From the NCBI GenBank assembly GCA_030562195.1, contig CM060203.1, positions 4,602,208 to 4,666,207 of the forward strand: DNA of 64,000 nucleotides, read 5' to 3'. The stretch is from Nipponacmea schrenckii. Lineage: Eukaryota; Mollusca; Gastropoda; Lottiidae. Shown piece by piece: positions 50,721-62,577 of the stretch. The notes beneath the pieces were generated by a model. The model did no database searches and was not told the DNA's origin. It saw only the letters and a program-made list of their open reading frames with translations. Both the position numbers and the translations under genes were made by a program. Every line of letters begins with the position of its first letter. The stretch's first letter is position 1.

Positions 50721-53262
50721 TCAGGGCAAATGGCCCTAAAAAATCAGGAGACACTCAATTTACCTACAAAATTAGGAGACTGCAACTTTATTAGCTCACT
50801 TGATCAAAGCATTCTCTATTATGCAGAAAAATTCTAGGACATTTGCACCTGTTGCAATTGTAACAATAAGATGCTGTATGACTCCTTTTTTCGACAATAG
50901 GGAGACCTCCTTTAATCTATTTATCACAGCTCTTAATAGATTGGTCATGCATTGTAGAGTATGGTATATTACATGTGAAGTATGTAGTTAAACATTAGTG
51001 GTCTATTGGTCGCTAGTTTAATCGGTCTGGTGACTATTGTGGACCTAGTGTTTAGTGGTTTTTAATTGACTATAGGTGAGCAATGTTAATTAATATTGTA
51101 TTAAAAGCAAGAGATTAAAGGATTATTAAGGTATTAGTAAAGGTAAGAATTTAGTTTTAAAAATTGATTTACAATCACATGTATTGGATATATACTTAAA
51201 AAATATACAGGTATGAAGGAGAACTTCATCCATAGTTAGTGGGTATTTCTTCTGTAAGGCAATTGGGTGCCATTGGCTGGAATCCATGTAAAATATCTAT
51301 GATTTTTGTAAAGAAAATGGTTTATTTCTGACGTTGTGTAGCATTAGTTGTATAAAGGTGTGAAAGGCTGTTGATTTAATAGTATTTTACCAGTCGTGTA
51401 TTATTGAAACTTTAAATAATTTTGATCTAATAGTAATTGTTAATGCATTTTATGATATTTTACATATTCACTGCAAAATTTGGATTTTAATGTTGATTTC
51501 TGGCTGATCCTTACTGGAGCCCTGAAAGTTACTTTCATCTGGTTTTGTAAACTAAGTATCATTACTATTCCTCTTTATTTAGTATATTCATATACAAGGT
51601 TGTTTGCCAATTTTGTATAGACTATATGTCAGTTGTGATAATGTCTCCCAATTTACAACCATGCCCTGAAAAATTTACCCATTGTACACTGCATTGAGTG
51701 GAAAAATGGAGTTTTTATGCAATTCTTTCTTTAACATATATATTATGTTTTCACCATGGGTGATCACTAACAAAATAAATTTGTGGTTAATGAGAAAAAG
51801 TTGTTATTAGTGGTGATCCACTTGAAGCTGTCAGATCTAGATGAATTTTATAATAATAGATAAGGTGTCTATGTTTGACAATATTGTGTGTATTATAGAT
51901 TAACTTAAAGACAATATTAACATAGATTTAACAAGTTGTGAATAGAGCTTAACACCTTGTCAAGAACATCATTAACATATCTATGAGTTGACAACATTGC
52001 TTATCCCTTATCCCTAAAACACAAAAGACAAGGTATTCTCCTACACCTTTACTTGTCAGCATTCAAGTGCTGTATGTTTATCAGGGACACGAAGAGCATG
52101 ATTTTTATTTTGATGACATAAAGCTGAAAATATTATTCAAGTTCATGTTTTTTTGCAAATATGACATCAAAATTTGGCAAAGTTCATCTTAAATTACAGG
52201 CACTTAAAATTCAAAAGCTTTATGGGTTCTTAAAACCCAAACAGTCCTTAGGTATATAGAATAAAATTAACAGCAGAAATTCTTTCAAGTAATAGCCTGA
52301 CATTGGAGCCTTTCATTTGATCATGCTTGATTTTTCTCAAAATGTATGCACTACAATAACAGTTAAAATATCTAAATTTGCACCATAAAGTGTCTGGCAG
52401 TGAGATTCTTAAATCAACAATCTTCAGTTGTACACTTGGACCACACCTTGGTTGGTAGTAGAATACATTTATCAAATGTGCATTAAGTAAAACACTTACA
52501 CTGAGTCTGCACCACAAATTGAGACATTTAAAGAAAACAACAAAATAAAGAACCTTTTTATTCATTATTGTGCTGAAATATGCAGTAGAATAAAAATGGT
52601 CAAAAATTGAGGGCTACGCCTAACCACTTAAAAATCCATTCACATATGAAATATTTCATAATAGCGCTATTTTAGAGAGTAGATGCTAATTGCACGAGGA
52701 CACCACACACGTTTTCTTCATTCTTTAAGTTCGTAAAAAAACTTGGCGAACTATTTTGCGTATTTGTTTTCTGATTACAGATAACACTTGAAAGTTTACT
52801 CATAGCTTTACCTAGCAAATAAAGGGTTTAACACTGTGTTTTGACTCTAAATATTGAAAGAGACTGGGTTTTGTGGGTGTTTTACATGTACCAGACTTTG
52901 TTTATTCAATATTACATAGGTCACATACTTTTTATGTGTATGAATGAATATTTGAAGAATGAATAAATGAAGGAATGAAGTGATTGTTTATTCAAGAGCA
53001 AACAAATGATATATTTGAGTGAATGAATGAAGGAATGTATGAGTGAATAGAGGAAGAAGAAATGGATGAAATTTGATATTGCTGAGTGAGTAGGCCTATC
53101 TTTCTTTCTTAAAAATTTTCTGCATCATAAAAGTTCTGTATCATCCATAATATATGGTGCATTTTAAGACACTTTTTTCAACCAAGAAATTTTCTAAGAA
53201 AAAGCTGACAAGAAAATAGCCAGACATGTGTAAAAATTAAAAAGGCTTTGTTTTCTCCTCAG
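50721..53262. other. No gene assigned
   Basis: AT-rich interval. Frames of 63 codons (50800-50991, plus) and 105 codons (52248-52565, minus) are not recognisable. A loose GAATGAATGA-type simple repeat lies at about 52940-53060. TAGGCCTA occurs at 53091. Confidence 0.45.
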
Positions 53263-53359
53263 ATCAGAAATAGAACTACTTCCTGTTTTGAATGACAGTC
53301 CGTCACTCGGTGTAACTTCATTCACCATCTACTGGAGAAAATCACAATGCAAATATTAG
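53263..53359 (+). CDS. Candidate short terminal coding exon
   Basis: A strong pyrimidine tract TTTGTTTTCTCCTCAG ends at 53262. The frame beginning with TCA at 53264 (one base after the acceptor) stays open for 31 codons to the TAG at 53357. Its residues are well mixed (Glu, Ile, Leu, Pro, Asn, Asp, Ser, Trp, Arg, Lys). An AATAAA lies about 40 bp after the stop, which would suit a last exon. I recognise no domain, and the upstream exon is not identified. The short length leaves chance likely. Confidence 0.28.
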
Positions 53360-53497
53360 GAAAAAAACTGTTTGAAGACTGACAAAAATGTCATTGGAAA
53401 TAAATATTTAGATTTGAAATAAGTGAAAAACTATCTAGGCATAGCACCTGATTCAGAAACAAGTTTACATCATGGTGTCATGTGTACAAATGATTAA

Positions 53498-53831
53498 CGA
53501 CCGAGGGCGGAGCTTAGCACGGAGTATGATTATACCCTGCTAAAGTAGGCGTCTTGTTGCGATTGTTTGTTTTTCTATTGTTCACCGGTACGTCAAATCT
53601 CGGCGTATACCAGTTAATTATCGATACGTTTGGGGTAATTCGATGTCCTCCCATTGTCCACGTTGTGTTAGCTAAAAGAATTAGCTTTGTTATATGGTGA
53701 GATTTTTCAATGTTTTGTTCACGTCATGTCACACAGTATAATGAATGACTGAAGTTTTTAAAAAAGAAGGTAAAAATATCTGATTTTTGTGAGTAGGTGT
53801 GGATTAAGCAATATATTTAGCTTAAAACAAG
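53498..53831 (+). promoter_or_regulatory. CpG cluster with downstream splice donor, possible promoter and first exon
   Basis: I count 14 CpG in 165 bp (53498-53662), in a window where CpG is otherwise sparse. About 170 bp later CAAG followed by GTAAGAGG (53832 on) makes a good donor. No clear TATA box or ATG frame with coding character is present. A CpG-rich old repeat is the alternative explanation. Confidence 0.3.
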
Positions 53832-53990
53832 GTAAGAGGATTTGTATTTAATTATTATTTTAAGATGTAAATAGATTGACAAAATCATTGAATGTAGGTA
53901 CCATCTCTAGATATATTTTGGTCATGTTTTATTCTTCATATTTACATTGAAACCATTCATTTGAAACAGAGAATATTGGACATGGTATCT

Positions 53991-54784
53991 CTGTCAGTGA
54001 TGTCCAAGAATTGACATTATGTTCACTGCCTGTCAGTGATGTCTGAGAATTGACATATTTGCTCCTTGATAGTGATGTCTGAGAATTGACTAATGTCTGC
54101 TTCCTGTCAGTGGTGTCTGCAAATTGACATTATGTCCAATCCCTATCAATGATGCCAGAGAACAAGCATGAAGTAGTGGAGAATAAAAGAGAAATTAGGT
54201 TCCTGTCAGTGATGTCTGAGAATTTATATAATATTCACTGCATGTCAGTGATGTCTGAGAATTGACATTATGTCCAATCCCTATCAATGATGCCAGAGAA
54301 CAAGCATGAAGTAGTGGAGAATAAAAGAGAAATTAGGTTCCTGTCAGTGATGTCTGAGAATTTATATAATGTTCACTGCATGTAAGTGATGTCTGAGAAT
54401 TGACATTATATCTGCTTCCTGTCAGTGATGTCTGCAAATTGACATTATGTCCAATCCCTATCAATGATGCCAGAGAACTAGCATGAAGTAGTGGAGAATA
54501 AAAGAGAAATTAGGTTCCTGTCAGTGATGTCTGAGAATTTATATAATGTTCACTGCATGTCAGTGATGTCTGAAAATTGACATTATGTCTGCTTCCTGTC
54601 AGTGATGTCTGCAAATTGACATTATGTCCAATCCCTATCAATGATGCCAGAGAACTAGCATGAAGTAGTGGAGAATAAAAAAGAAATTAGGTTCCTGTCA
54701 GTGATGTCTGAGAATTTATATAATGTTTCACTGCATGTCAGTGATGTCTGAGAATTGACATTATGTCTGCTTCCTGTCAGTGTG
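53991..54784. repeat. Higher-order tandem repeat of GTCAGTGATGTCTG words
   Basis: Short words of about 38-40 bp (CTGTCAGTGATGTCTGAGAA, then TTGACATTATGT) are grouped into larger units. The larger units are marked by CCAATCCCTATCAATGATGC at about 54136, 54274, 54450 and 54628. Spacings are about 138, 176 and 178 bp, so the last two larger units are near-identical recent copies. Each larger unit includes GCATGAAGTAGTGGAG and AAATTAGGTTCC. Confidence 0.93.
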
Positions 54785-57246
54785 ATTGGAAAATTTACTG
54801 ACACAGAAAGGAAAAAGCTTCAATTTGCATTGATGGGGTAAAATATGAGAGCCGGTTCTAGAGACTGTTTGTTAAAAAACCTTTTACAGCAGAACATTAT
54901 ATAATGTACCAAAATAACATAAGATTGGTTTGGAAGCAAAATTTTAAAAATATGTTCAAATTATCCTATCCAAAAGCTAAATTGACTGTTTATAACATTA
55001 AATAATCATTCTAGACATTATAGTTTGAACTCTTGCAGAACATCAACAGTAAACAAGGCCTTATCTACCTCCTTATCCTAGAAACCTTTCATCTGTTGTT
55101 TACTAAGGGAGAGAATTGACCAGGTCAGCTTAAGTAGCATCCCCTGACCTTACTATAACCCCTATGGGACTTGTTAGTCCATATCATATCAATTAACTAA
55201 ATAATAAATGACGTAATACCACAAGATTGATATTCCCAGGTTAAAGTGGCATGATATTTCAAAGCTAAAAGTAACAATAATTCTAGGATGTGGTTCCTGA
55301 TTGAACACATTTAAAGTGTTTCAATATTAATATTATATAACATGACCACAGAAAATTGAAAAAATGTATATACTTATAGATTGCCCTAAAAGATATTACT
55401 ATCAAACATTTTTGGGGCCTCTATCAACTGATGGTGGAGGTTCTGAGGGTAAACACTCAAAATCATTTGTAAAGTCAGAATTTTTTCTAACTACTCCTAT
55501 CCCTTCCAATATTTTAGGAAAAGATTGGCCAATCTTCCTACATGGGTACAAGCCAGAAGGAGAGCTTAGTCTGTTGTGTCGTTCATAGCTAGAAATAAAG
55601 ATCTTCTGCAACTTGCATCCTATCTGGACCATATGATGGGACAAATAGTCTCGAGTTACTCTCTTTATACTGATTGGGTAAGGGTACAAGGGTGAATTAT
55701 CAACCCCCTATAGAGTGATCAGATCTTCTATACACTGACCACCGATAAGGTTACAGGTTGAAAGGAATGGTCAGGGTGTTAATTTGACCACTGGTCAGCT
55801 CAGTAATGTAAATGTTTATGAAAAAGGGTGTCCAGTTATTGATAGACTTGTCAGCACTCAATTAGACAACTATGTTGAAATGCTAGCTTGTGGTTGTCAG
55901 ATTATTTTCCAGTTTTTAAGGAATATAAGAGGAGATAGTTAGCAGAAGTTTGAGATGCCAGGACCATTTGGACAATAAGATAAAGTTATCATTTTATATT
56001 GAACTTTGGACTAATTAAGCCATTTAAGAGTTCATTTCTTACTTAGCTATAACTTAAAAATCAGAGAAATACAACCTTTATATATCCAGCATACATATTG
56101 TGATATTTTATAAAACTTAAAATAGCTAGTTATCCTGGTGATTGAATGAAACCTCAAAACATCATTACACGGGAGTTTGGAAACAATATTCAGTCTATCT
56201 GAATGGTGTATATTTTAAGGAACATTTGATAGGAGTCAGGGGAACAGGAGTTGAACAGTGGAAACCTGTGAATCCAATGTTTGACAGCAAGTGTGTTTTT
56301 ATGTTGATTTTGTTAATAGAACTCATTATTCAGAAGTAAAGTTAACATTCAAAACTCTTAGCAACTCTTTATTGGCAAAACCAGCACATAGAGCAGCAAC
56401 AGACTAGAAAATAATAGTGATCTACCCTCATGGCTCAATATTTCTTAAATGGAATAGAGCTTTCTATATTGTTTCAAAAGAACTGGGAAATACAAATTCA
56501 AACAAGACTTGTAAGGGTCAAAACTTGACTGAAAGGAAAAGGTCTAAGTTCTCCTGAAGGTAAGCAATATGATTCAAACCCTCAATAGGCCTTACAATAT
56601 ACTCCGGGTGGAATTGGGAAGTTGAATAATCATTTCTCATATTAACACAAGAACCATTTTGGACCATCAGCATATTGATAAGGCTCAATACAAACTAAAA
56701 AATTAACGGCACAGTCAATAGAGATGAATCATTTTTATTATAAAAACCTGGATAAATTTCCCAGAAGGCACCCATGGTATTTTCTGGTAGTTCCATGGCA
56801 ACCAGGGCACTAGAACAAAACTGACAAACTCAAAGACAATATCCACCAACAGAGCACAGAACAACACTAACTTTTCACAGGCAATAGAATAATAATAGTA
56901 GATGACTAGACTCTATTGTCATTTGTTAAATCTAAAGTGTTATTCCAGGCATATACATTCTTCATGCCTAATCCCCATCTAATTCTCCCCTTTAATAATT
57001 CGGGACTGCCATTAATATGGACATTTTCAGTTGTTTGGTCATTCTGAAAACAGGCCATGTCGATGAATTCTTTGAAAAGAAAACCAACCAATTGGCAAAT
57101 ATAAACTGAATCTTATAACTTTAACATCTTAAACAACAGAACTTTTCCAGTCCTTCAAAAGAAATTGAAAATCTTCCATAAAATCTCAGAAATAAATGAT
57201 TTTGTGCTTAAAACCCACAAAAGATAATTACTTCTATGAAGATAAC
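54785..57246. other. No gene assigned
   Basis: AT-rich. Overlapping frames at 55364-55588 (plus, 74 codons) and 55402-55689 (minus, 95 codons) have fairly balanced composition, but I recognise no family and cannot choose a strand. Near 56791 TTCCATGGCAACC resembles half of an RFX X-box, a common word that I do not call as a site. Confidence 0.4.
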
Positions 57247-57515
57247 GCCAAGCGGAAAATTTGTCTAGCTTCTTACTCATTATCATACAACTCTTTTTCT
57301 AAACGTGTTACAAAGATCTTGATAAACATTTCTTACGAGTAGCCAATCTTTCCGCCCCATTGCCTAACAAAAGTAAAGGATTGGTTCCGCTTGGCTACGT
57401 CTATATCAGTGTTTTTATCTTGTTATTCAGCAGAAGACTATTCTAGTCTGCTGTAATTGGTGTCTTCTATTCACATATCACATAATCATAATTGGTGTGT
57501 TCTATTCACATATCA
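57247..57515. repeat. 11-bp inverted repeat and 27-bp direct duplication
   Basis: GCCAAGCGGAA (57247-57257) is repeated inverted as TTCCGCTTGGC (57385-57395). Further on, a 27-bp word beginning TAATTGGTGT lies at 57454-57480 and 57489-57515 with one mismatch. The two features may be unrelated. The inverted pair might be the ends of a very small decayed element. Confidence 0.7.
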
Positions 57516-59730
57516 TGTTTGATATATTCGAAACCTTTTAGAATTGTGACATCTTTTACCAGATAGATGTCAGGGATTAGGAGTAGTTTTTAGATAAAAT
57601 ACCTTCCCCATCGTTTTGAAGGAAATTAGCATGGTCTATTCACTAGAAATAGCATTAGGTTTTGATGAAGTCTTGGAGTTGTTAATCATGTAGAAGCAAT
57701 GCTTATAGAATCTTCACAATATCACTATCAGGAACTTCTTTTATACCTTTACTCATCTGCCCATAAGAAAACCAGACAAAATGCTTAATAAATGAAACAA
57801 CTTTAATGATCATCTCGGACCTAGTAATATTCCATTATGCTTCAGTCACTTCCAGTTTTGTATATTATTTAGCTTAATACCAATAAAAAGGTTTCTTTCC
57901 TCGATATTATCCTTGTAAAATATAGTTGTTTCTTTTCCTATCTTTCAAACATCTGCAGTGCAATTGAAATAATTGTGTACTTGGTCCACTTTACATGGAG
58001 ACAATAGTATATTTATATTAGATGAATGTTAACTTGACGCACTGATGGATTACTTTATGTTTTATTTAGAAAGAGACAAATGTGGGAAAAGATTTTAGAA
58101 AATACCGTTGTCTATTTGTCACCAGCATATTTCATGTCTTAATTAATTAAAAGAATTTTGTCACATATTTCCAGTAGGCCTATACATGCATTTTTGAAAA
58201 AACTATGTTTTTGGAGAATAAGTTTAAATGATGATATGTGAACTAGTCTGTAGCCATGAACTCATTGTTTTCTAACAGAGAAATGTTTTGGAGAAGTCAT
58301 GGTTTTGATCTAATGATCTAAACCATGATTAACATTACACCCAAATCAATGCCTTAGTTGCTGAGATAACCCCTCTCCAAATTTACAATATATTAATGAC
58401 TTTACTACATAATTATGAAAGAACAAACACAGAAAAGTCCAAAAAAACAAGACATTTTTATATATCATATTGCGAAGTAGTGCAACCACAATAAATGGGC
58501 TATCTGAACTGTGAAGACATTAAGGATTTCACCCTGAAAAGATTAATGTGTGAAACTTTTGTACCTTAGTAGTTTTTTTGGTTTGCAATGCATCAAATTT
58601 TACCTGTAGATTGGTTATGTGGTCTGGATATTAATGTACTGAATATCATGAAACAGTTTGTAAAACTATCCCACCCTTTTCAAAAAAATAAATATATTAT
58701 AAGTCGGGTCAAAGGTTGCACAGTTTACCTTACCATATACATTTTAAAGGCAATTTTTTTTCTCAGACAGTCTGATATCAGTGTTATGTAATTCTCAATT
58801 AACTTGTGACCAATGTAGGTTTTTCTACAATCAGAAATACATTTAAGAAACCTCCAGACAACATGCACATTTCCAATTCACAACTGTACTGAAATTGATG
58901 TGCTCAGTCTTACAGTAATACTTGAATATTGACAAAAAAATTTCTTTTGGGTAATAACAATAAATCATTTCTTATGTGGTTTTGGTTGTTTGTTAGAACA
59001 AGATTGGTGAAAAGGGTGCAGTCAAAACTCTTGGACCAAATAACTACTATAGACTTCAGTTCTATATAATTTTATAATATATTTTTTCAAAATCCACAAA
59101 GAACAGTTTTCTATCATCTGGTATTGCAAGACAACAGTGGAAGAACAACTTAAGTCAACTTTGTCCATTTTGGCAATTCATAAACTTCGTTTTACATTTA
59201 TTTTTAAAAATATGATGTTCCCGTAAACTGTAAACATTCCTCAGATTTTAAGTCCACAAGACTAGAAAAACAAATTTAAAAAAATCAGACACTTTCTTAC
59301 AAGGTTGTATCATAGTCCTTATCTTCCAGTAATATGGAATTATGTTTCCCATCAGGATACAGAACATTGGACAAGATTGATCAGAAAACATATTCTTTGG
59401 AGTCAAATGAAATACAATTTTCTTCAAATAATCTTTCAATTTCATCGTCATGGCAACTAACTGAAGGGAAACATCAAATGATAGATAAATCTCTTAGAAA
59501 CTGATACAACATTTCTAACTATATAAGGATTCTTTGATCCTGCCAGCAATTTTAATTAAAACGGCTTCCCAAAAAATATGATGAATTCCAGGAATCACAT
59601 AGATCTAAATATGGACAAAATTTCTGTTTGGAATGAGAATGTTGGAATAAATGAAAAAGAAGGACATGAGAAGGACAAGTTATATAACTTTTGACAAGAA
59701 TGAATCATCTGATTGCAAGATTGAAGTGCG
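57516..59730. other. No recognisable gene or repeat
   Basis: AT-rich sequence. Frames at 58588-58791 (plus) and 59248-59451 and 59595-59801 (minus) are not convincing. TAGGCCTA occurs at 58175. Confidence 0.45.
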
Positions 59731-60409
59731 TGGAACATGCTGATATGTAGGCTGCTATAACTGATGGTAAACAGGCCTTGAGAAAAGCAACAGAGGTACA
59801 CAATGTTAAAAAATCAACAGTTTCAGATCATGTCCACAAGGTCAAAAAACTAAACCTTTAAAGATAGCAGATTACGATGGTCAGCAAGTTTTTACAGAAG
59901 AGCAGGAAGGGAAAATCTCTGGCTATCAGCCATGTATCACAGATTAACAAAATCCCACAAATGCCTCGAAAATGGACAAGTTGTTCCTGTATCCTAGCAC
60001 ATGGATAAATCTACTGGAAGAGATGGGCTTATTGAGTTTTTGAAAAAGAATGAAGAGATTACTTTTTTTATCCGAAAGCTACAAGTCTTGCAGGAATGAC
60101 AAGATTTTATCAAATCAAATGTCTGAGTATTTTAAGGCAAATGTCTTGAAGGTCTTAAAAAATACTAATCTACACCTTACAAAATCTGATGAAACTGGTT
60201 GAGGTTTTTATCAAGTTGGTCAACTGACATCAAGAGAAAGGGATGAATGGGTAACTATGGTTGAAATTGTTTCTGCTGATGGAAAGTCATTTTACCCTGT
60301 TTTAGTTTTACTAATGGTTCCATGTGATAATTCAAGGATGATGAATAATGTAAGTGCTGGGAGCCATGGATTAATAATTGGTTTGGGTTATGTGAGCAAA
60401 AATGTATAA
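59731..60409 (+). pseudogene. Degenerate pogo/Tigger-like DDE transposase
   Basis: Pieced-together frames match the layout of pogo-clade (Tc1/mariner superfamily) transposases, known from family knowledge. First comes a helix-turn-helix block (AAITDGKQALRKATEVHNV, then KKSTVSDHVHKV). Next is a FTEEQEGKISGY segment typical of the second DNA-binding half. Then come GRDGLIEFLKKN and a P-K-A-T-S-L-A motif. Last is DETG at 60188-60199, which holds the first catalytic Asp, followed by LTSRERDEWVTM and SADGKSFYPVLV. At least four frameshifts and stops at 59748, after the HTH block and at 60200 make it dead. The C-terminal region with the second Asp and third acidic residue was not found. Terminal repeats were not located. 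The family call is firm; the subfamily is not. Confidence 0.85.
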
Positions 60410-61289
60410 AGCATCCTAACCATCCCCCTAAGTTCGCCACTGTCCTTACCCTATGAAATTACACTATTTGACCTGATTTACGTCCAAAAGAAAATTTAAA
60501 CTTACTGCACACTCAAAGTTCCTTAATAAGTTCTGATTTGTATGTTTGGTCATATCATAGGCTACGTATATCTAACATCGTTTACAAGATTGAAGGACAA
60601 TAGCGAAATCACAATTCCATGTGGAAAAGGAGTGTATTTTTAAAATCTTTGTTTCTGATTTAAACAAATATATTAATCTTACTTGACAAAAGTTTTTCTC
60701 CTAGAACCCACCGCCATTTTATCACCTTGCATGACCTTGATCAATACAAGGTCGAAATTGGCGCGAACAGTTCTTTACATTTGTGTGACCGTGTAGGTGT
60801 CAAGGTGAATAAATGCCATCACAGTGGGTGGAGTTTTTCTAAATCTGTTTTAAAAATCATACAAAAACTTCTGAAAGAACAAAGATATGATTATATAACA
60901 ATCAGAGGACTAGTTTACATAAAACAACAAAATAATTTCTTATTCGTTACAAAATACAATTATCGTGCCATATTCTAATGTCATAACGTTAAAAAACATG
61001 TGAAATATCTTTAACCTAAAATAACCAATGAATTTGTACAAAACTATATATTTACCATATAAATGTGCAATAACTAAAAATACCTAATTGATCTGAGCTA
61101 TATATAGATGAGTGCCATACACCTTGACTATAAGATTACACTATTACATAACTTGCTTTATCTACATATAAAAGAACATAATAAATAAACATAACTTTAA
61201 CTGATTCCTTAATATATTATACATAAGTACAACAATATACAATCCATGAAGTTGAAAAATTGCGCAATTGACTGAAACAGTCCTTTCTT
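60410..61289. other. No gene assigned
   Basis: AT-rich. An 83-codon plus frame (60727-60978) with an N-terminal His/Asp/Gln-rich part has no recognised domain. It lies about 320 bp after the transposase relic and does not resemble its missing C-terminus. Confidence 0.45.
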
Positions 61290-61625
61290 CGTGGAAACAA
61301 AAAGTATAATGACAAAAAGATATAGAGGTAAACGTGGAAACTAAAAGTATAGTGACAAAAAGATATAGAGGTAAGAATGTTCAGAGAGCTGAGATCACAT
61401 TGATAAGATGAACAGAAGCTCACCAATGAAATAAGGTATAAAGAAGGTATTGTCTGGGTGAACTGATTAGAGTCGATTGTTAGTAATTGTGACTTTGTAT
61501 TTAAAAATACAATTTTCCTCTCAAAGCCTAATGCAAACTAAAGGTTTAATGATAAAATGATATGGAAGTAAGAAAATTCAGAGAGCTTTGATCACATTGA
61601 TAAGATGAACAGAAGCTCACCAATG
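61290..61625. repeat. Local duplications (43-bp tandem, 49-bp spaced)
   Basis: CGTGGAAAC-AAAAGTATA-type copies of 43 bp lie in tandem at 61290-61332 and 61333-61375. A 49-bp word beginning TTCAGAGAGCT lies at 61379-61427 and again at 61577-61625, 198 bp later, with two mismatches. The whole ~190-bp block appears to have been duplicated and then diverged. Confidence 0.85.
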
Positions 61626-61834
61626 GATCAACTCAAAATAAGATATTATCTGGGTTGGATTTGATTGTTTATGTATTTGTGAGTAGGTAGGTGGATGGTT
61701 CAGTATATTGTAAGTTTATAAACCATTAAAGCTGTCCAGAAACAAAAAATCCAGTCCACCATATTACATTTACATCAATCTTACTTGCATGAAAGATGTT
61801 TCGTGACCAACAACTTTGTTTTATAGTTATACGC

Positions 61835-61856
61835 AAAAAAAAAAAAAAAAAAAAAA
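61835..61856 (+). repeat. Poly-A run of 22
   Basis: Uninterrupted A run. It could be a retroposon tail, but no flanking duplication or pol III promoter boxes were seen upstream. Confidence 0.9.
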
Positions 61857-61992
61857 TGGAACAAGAGAAAAGGGAATTTTAATACAGTAAATGTACATTT
61901 TCATGGCATTTCCGTCCTCTTTCATACTAGAGTAGTTAACTTCGATTATTCTTGTCTCCCTACTCCTCAAGTAATTTGAACGTTAAACAACA

Positions 61993-62094
61993 ACGTATGA
62001 GACGTCTAACTGAAAGGACCAGACTTCTTGTTACTCTTAGATGTTTATTCGGTCAGACGTTTCGGGCTTGATCGCTCTTCACCATCTCATACGT
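61993..62094 (-). ncRNA. Hammerhead-ribozyme-like fold with degenerate core
   Basis: Read on the minus strand, the pieces fall in hammerhead order. Stem I is ACGTATGA (62094-62087) with TCATACGT (62000-61993), 8 perfect pairs. The core position holds ATGGTGA (62085-62079) where CTGANGA is expected, after one extra G. Stem II is GAGC and GCCC around GATCAA, with one A-C mismatch. GAA (62063-62061) follows. Stem III is ACGTCT (62060-62055) with AGACGT (62007-62002), 6 perfect pairs. C62001 sits at the cleavage position, giving a GTC triplet. The stem III loop of 47 nt holds GAATAAAC and a further GACC/GGTC pairing. C3 and A6 of the core are replaced, so it is probably inactive. Hammerheads of this kind are known from Penelope-like elements and retrozymes. 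The surrounding 61985-62215 is CpG-richer than its neighbours, which fits an inserted element. Confidence 0.5.
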
Positions 62095-62403
62095 CTACAT
62101 CTTCTACTTCCTACGAGCGCCCTGCATCTAGTTTGATCCTGATATGCAGCTTCCTGAGACTAAACGGAAGAGTTTCAGTCGTTTCCCCTTACGCCTTGTT
62201 AAGAACAAGCTAGTCAAGAATATATTTTGGAATAGAAATGGGTCGAGTTTATATATCTGTGATAATTTAAGATAATAAACTAAACGTTTGGGAGTTTGTT
62301 AGCAGAAATGTCTCGCTTCAATATAAACTTTTAGTTACCAAACGTAAACTAAAGAAGATGATAACGAATCAGAAAGCAAATTGATGTAAATAAAAAAGAA
62401 AAG

Positions 62404-62577
62404 ATGGCGAAATTGGTGCAACCTGACACTTTAAGTTTTAAGAAAAGTTTAAATGAAATGGTCGTTTTACAAAACAACTTTCAGAACATGTCGGCCAATC
62501 TATATGCAGTTATTTTCATTGCGTACAATTTAACTGGCTTAATGTATCCGAACATTGCCAGACACTGTTCTCGATAA
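62404..62577 (+). CDS. Small open frame, possible 57-residue protein or first exon
   Basis: The ATG at 62404 has a good metazoan start context (AAG before, G after: AAGATGGCG). The frame runs 57 codons to TAA at 62575. Composition is balanced: a polar N-terminal half, then a short hydrophobic stretch (about residues 35-47, LYAVIFIAYNLTG). The opposite strand is also open over 62481-62669 with mixed composition, so strand cannot be settled. No family is recognised. ATGGCG preceded by AAG also matches the YY1-binding word often found at promoters. It starts about 310 bp after the hammerhead-like element. Confidence 0.22.
   Translation: MAKLVQPDTLSFKKSLNEMVVLQNNFQNMSANLYAVIFIAYNLTGLMYPNIARHCSR

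Noticed and set aside
61700..61860. SINE ending in the 22-A run
   Set aside because: No A-box or B-box promoter and no flanking duplication were seen upstream.
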